From: Epithemia pelagica
Lineage: Eukaryota; Bacillariophyta; Bacillariophyceae; Surirellales; Surirellaceae
DNA: 64,000 bases
Assembly (NCBI GenBank): GCA_946965045.2
Contig: OX337238.1
Span: 2,418,001-2,482,000, forward strand
Direction: 5' to 3'
Shown here piece by piece: positions 63,454 to 64,000 of the stretch. The position numbers and the translations under genes were made by a program. Numbering within the stretch: position 1 is the stretch's first letter; each line of letters opens with the position of its first letter. Below the pieces are notes generated by a model that worked only from the letters and a program-made list of their open reading frames with translations, was not told where the DNA came from and did no database searches.

Positions 63454-64000
63454 ATGAGCGCGGTGAATGAAACGCCCACCGTTTCGGATGATGGCCTTTC
63501 GGTAGGTTCCTCCTCATCAGCAAGTCTTCACTCGGCCTCCACCGAACACATCTTGCTCCCGCTGGTTTCCCTCATCGTGGATAGTCCTCCTACCGAAAAC
63601 GACGAGCATTCCTCTGGTCGACGCATTCCACTGCCGGTGGAAATCGTGATGAAGAAATCAGGTCAGTACTTTCATCATTGTCAGTGTTTCACTGACAAAC
63701 CCACGTCCAGTGCATGCGAGTTGAGTCTCACCAAAGATCGAATCAATCGTCATGGCATTTTGCAGGCGCTGATTCCGATACAATTGCCTCTCTGAAACAA
63801 GAGCTGGTAAAAGCGAAGTACAAGTTCGAGTTCATGCAAAAACAATGGCAGGAGAGGATGGCACAAATGAAAGCACAAATGAAAGCACAAATGGAAGCAA
63901 TGGAAGAACAATGGCACGCAAAAGCCACTGAGGTGGTGAATCTACAAACAGAATTGAACCTGGAACGACGAAAATCCGCACATACAGAGCTCATCATGGC
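63454..64000 (+). CDS. Coiled-coil protein, 3' partial, two exons seen
   Basis: Exon 1 is 63454-63661 (ATG in context ACCATGAGC). A 104-base intron (GTCAGT..GCAG, 63662-63765) has a phase-1 join, and exon 2 is open from 63766 past the window end. The N-terminus is Ser-rich and polar (MSAVNETPTVSDDGLSVGSS). After the join (MKKSG|ADSDTIASLKQELVK) the protein becomes a strong coiled coil with tandem MKAQ/MEAQ-like units (RMAQMKAQMKAQMEAMEEQW). Without splicing the ORF would end at 63795. The family is not recognised. It is not visibly related to the KCC coiled coils. Confidence 0.7.

Noticed and set aside
62144-63457. Several plus-strand ORFs of 65-104 codons in the right-hand spacer
   Set aside because: They overlap each other and have biased low-complexity sequence, without start context or recognisable domains.

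Overview
The window looks like nuclear DNA of a diatom, probably a pennate one. This is inferred from short GT-AG introns, a Ty1/copia element of the type common in diatoms, a non-LTR element with a C-terminal RNase H, a long single-exon LRR protein with a stramenopile-style C-terminus, and spacers of 1-2 kb. No rRNA, tRNA, CRISPR array or bacterial operon was seen.

Layout. Bases 1-2127 hold the 3' part of a two-domain glycosyltransferase. From 2575 to 55319 the window is dominated by one gene family, here called KCC (kelch propeller plus coiled coil), with ten recognisable members. These are a divergent long member (2575-6220, +), a mini member (8802-9639, +), three short members in tandem on the minus strand (9801-11482, 13038-14750, 16226-17961) and five long members in tandem on the plus strand (33176, 37855, 43721, 48045 and 52547 onward). 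Each has a kelch exon that ends in phase 0 at the domain junction. A short intron then leads to an exon with a coiled coil; in long members this exon also carries a helical region of about 350 residues that I do not recognise. Only the members at 33176 and 16226 (and the mini gene) are free of visible damage. The others carry nonsense codons, frameshifts, an exon deletion or a lost splice acceptor, a birth-and-death pattern.

An FAD/NAD(P)-type oxidoreductase gene (19580-20656) sits between the minus-strand and plus-strand arrays. Its last codons were separated from it by a 5.5 kb, 5'-truncated, decayed non-LTR retrotransposon (20654-26160, 17-bp target duplication). The displaced 3' end lies at 26178-26270. 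Seventy bases further on, a nearly pristine Ty1/copia element (26341-32645) has inserted, with 212-bp LTRs that look identical and a GGAAA target duplication. It has an extra 5' ORF, gag, and pol in the -1 frame behind an A8 run. A second, truncated oxidoreductase copy at 42085-42985 precedes the KCC pair at 43721/48045. So the module oxidoreductase + KCC type 1 + KCC type 2 was duplicated as a block of about 10 kb, and both transposons arrived afterwards.

A decayed or mis-assembled Cys-rich membrane protein (6302-8292, -) lies among the KCC genes. To the right of the array are a 1964-residue LRR protein (55716-61610, -) and the start of a spliced coiled-coil gene that runs off the window (63454-64000, +). 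Function of the KCC proteins cannot be read from the sequence. A kelch propeller joined to coiled coils suggests oligomeric protein-binding scaffolds, but that is inference.
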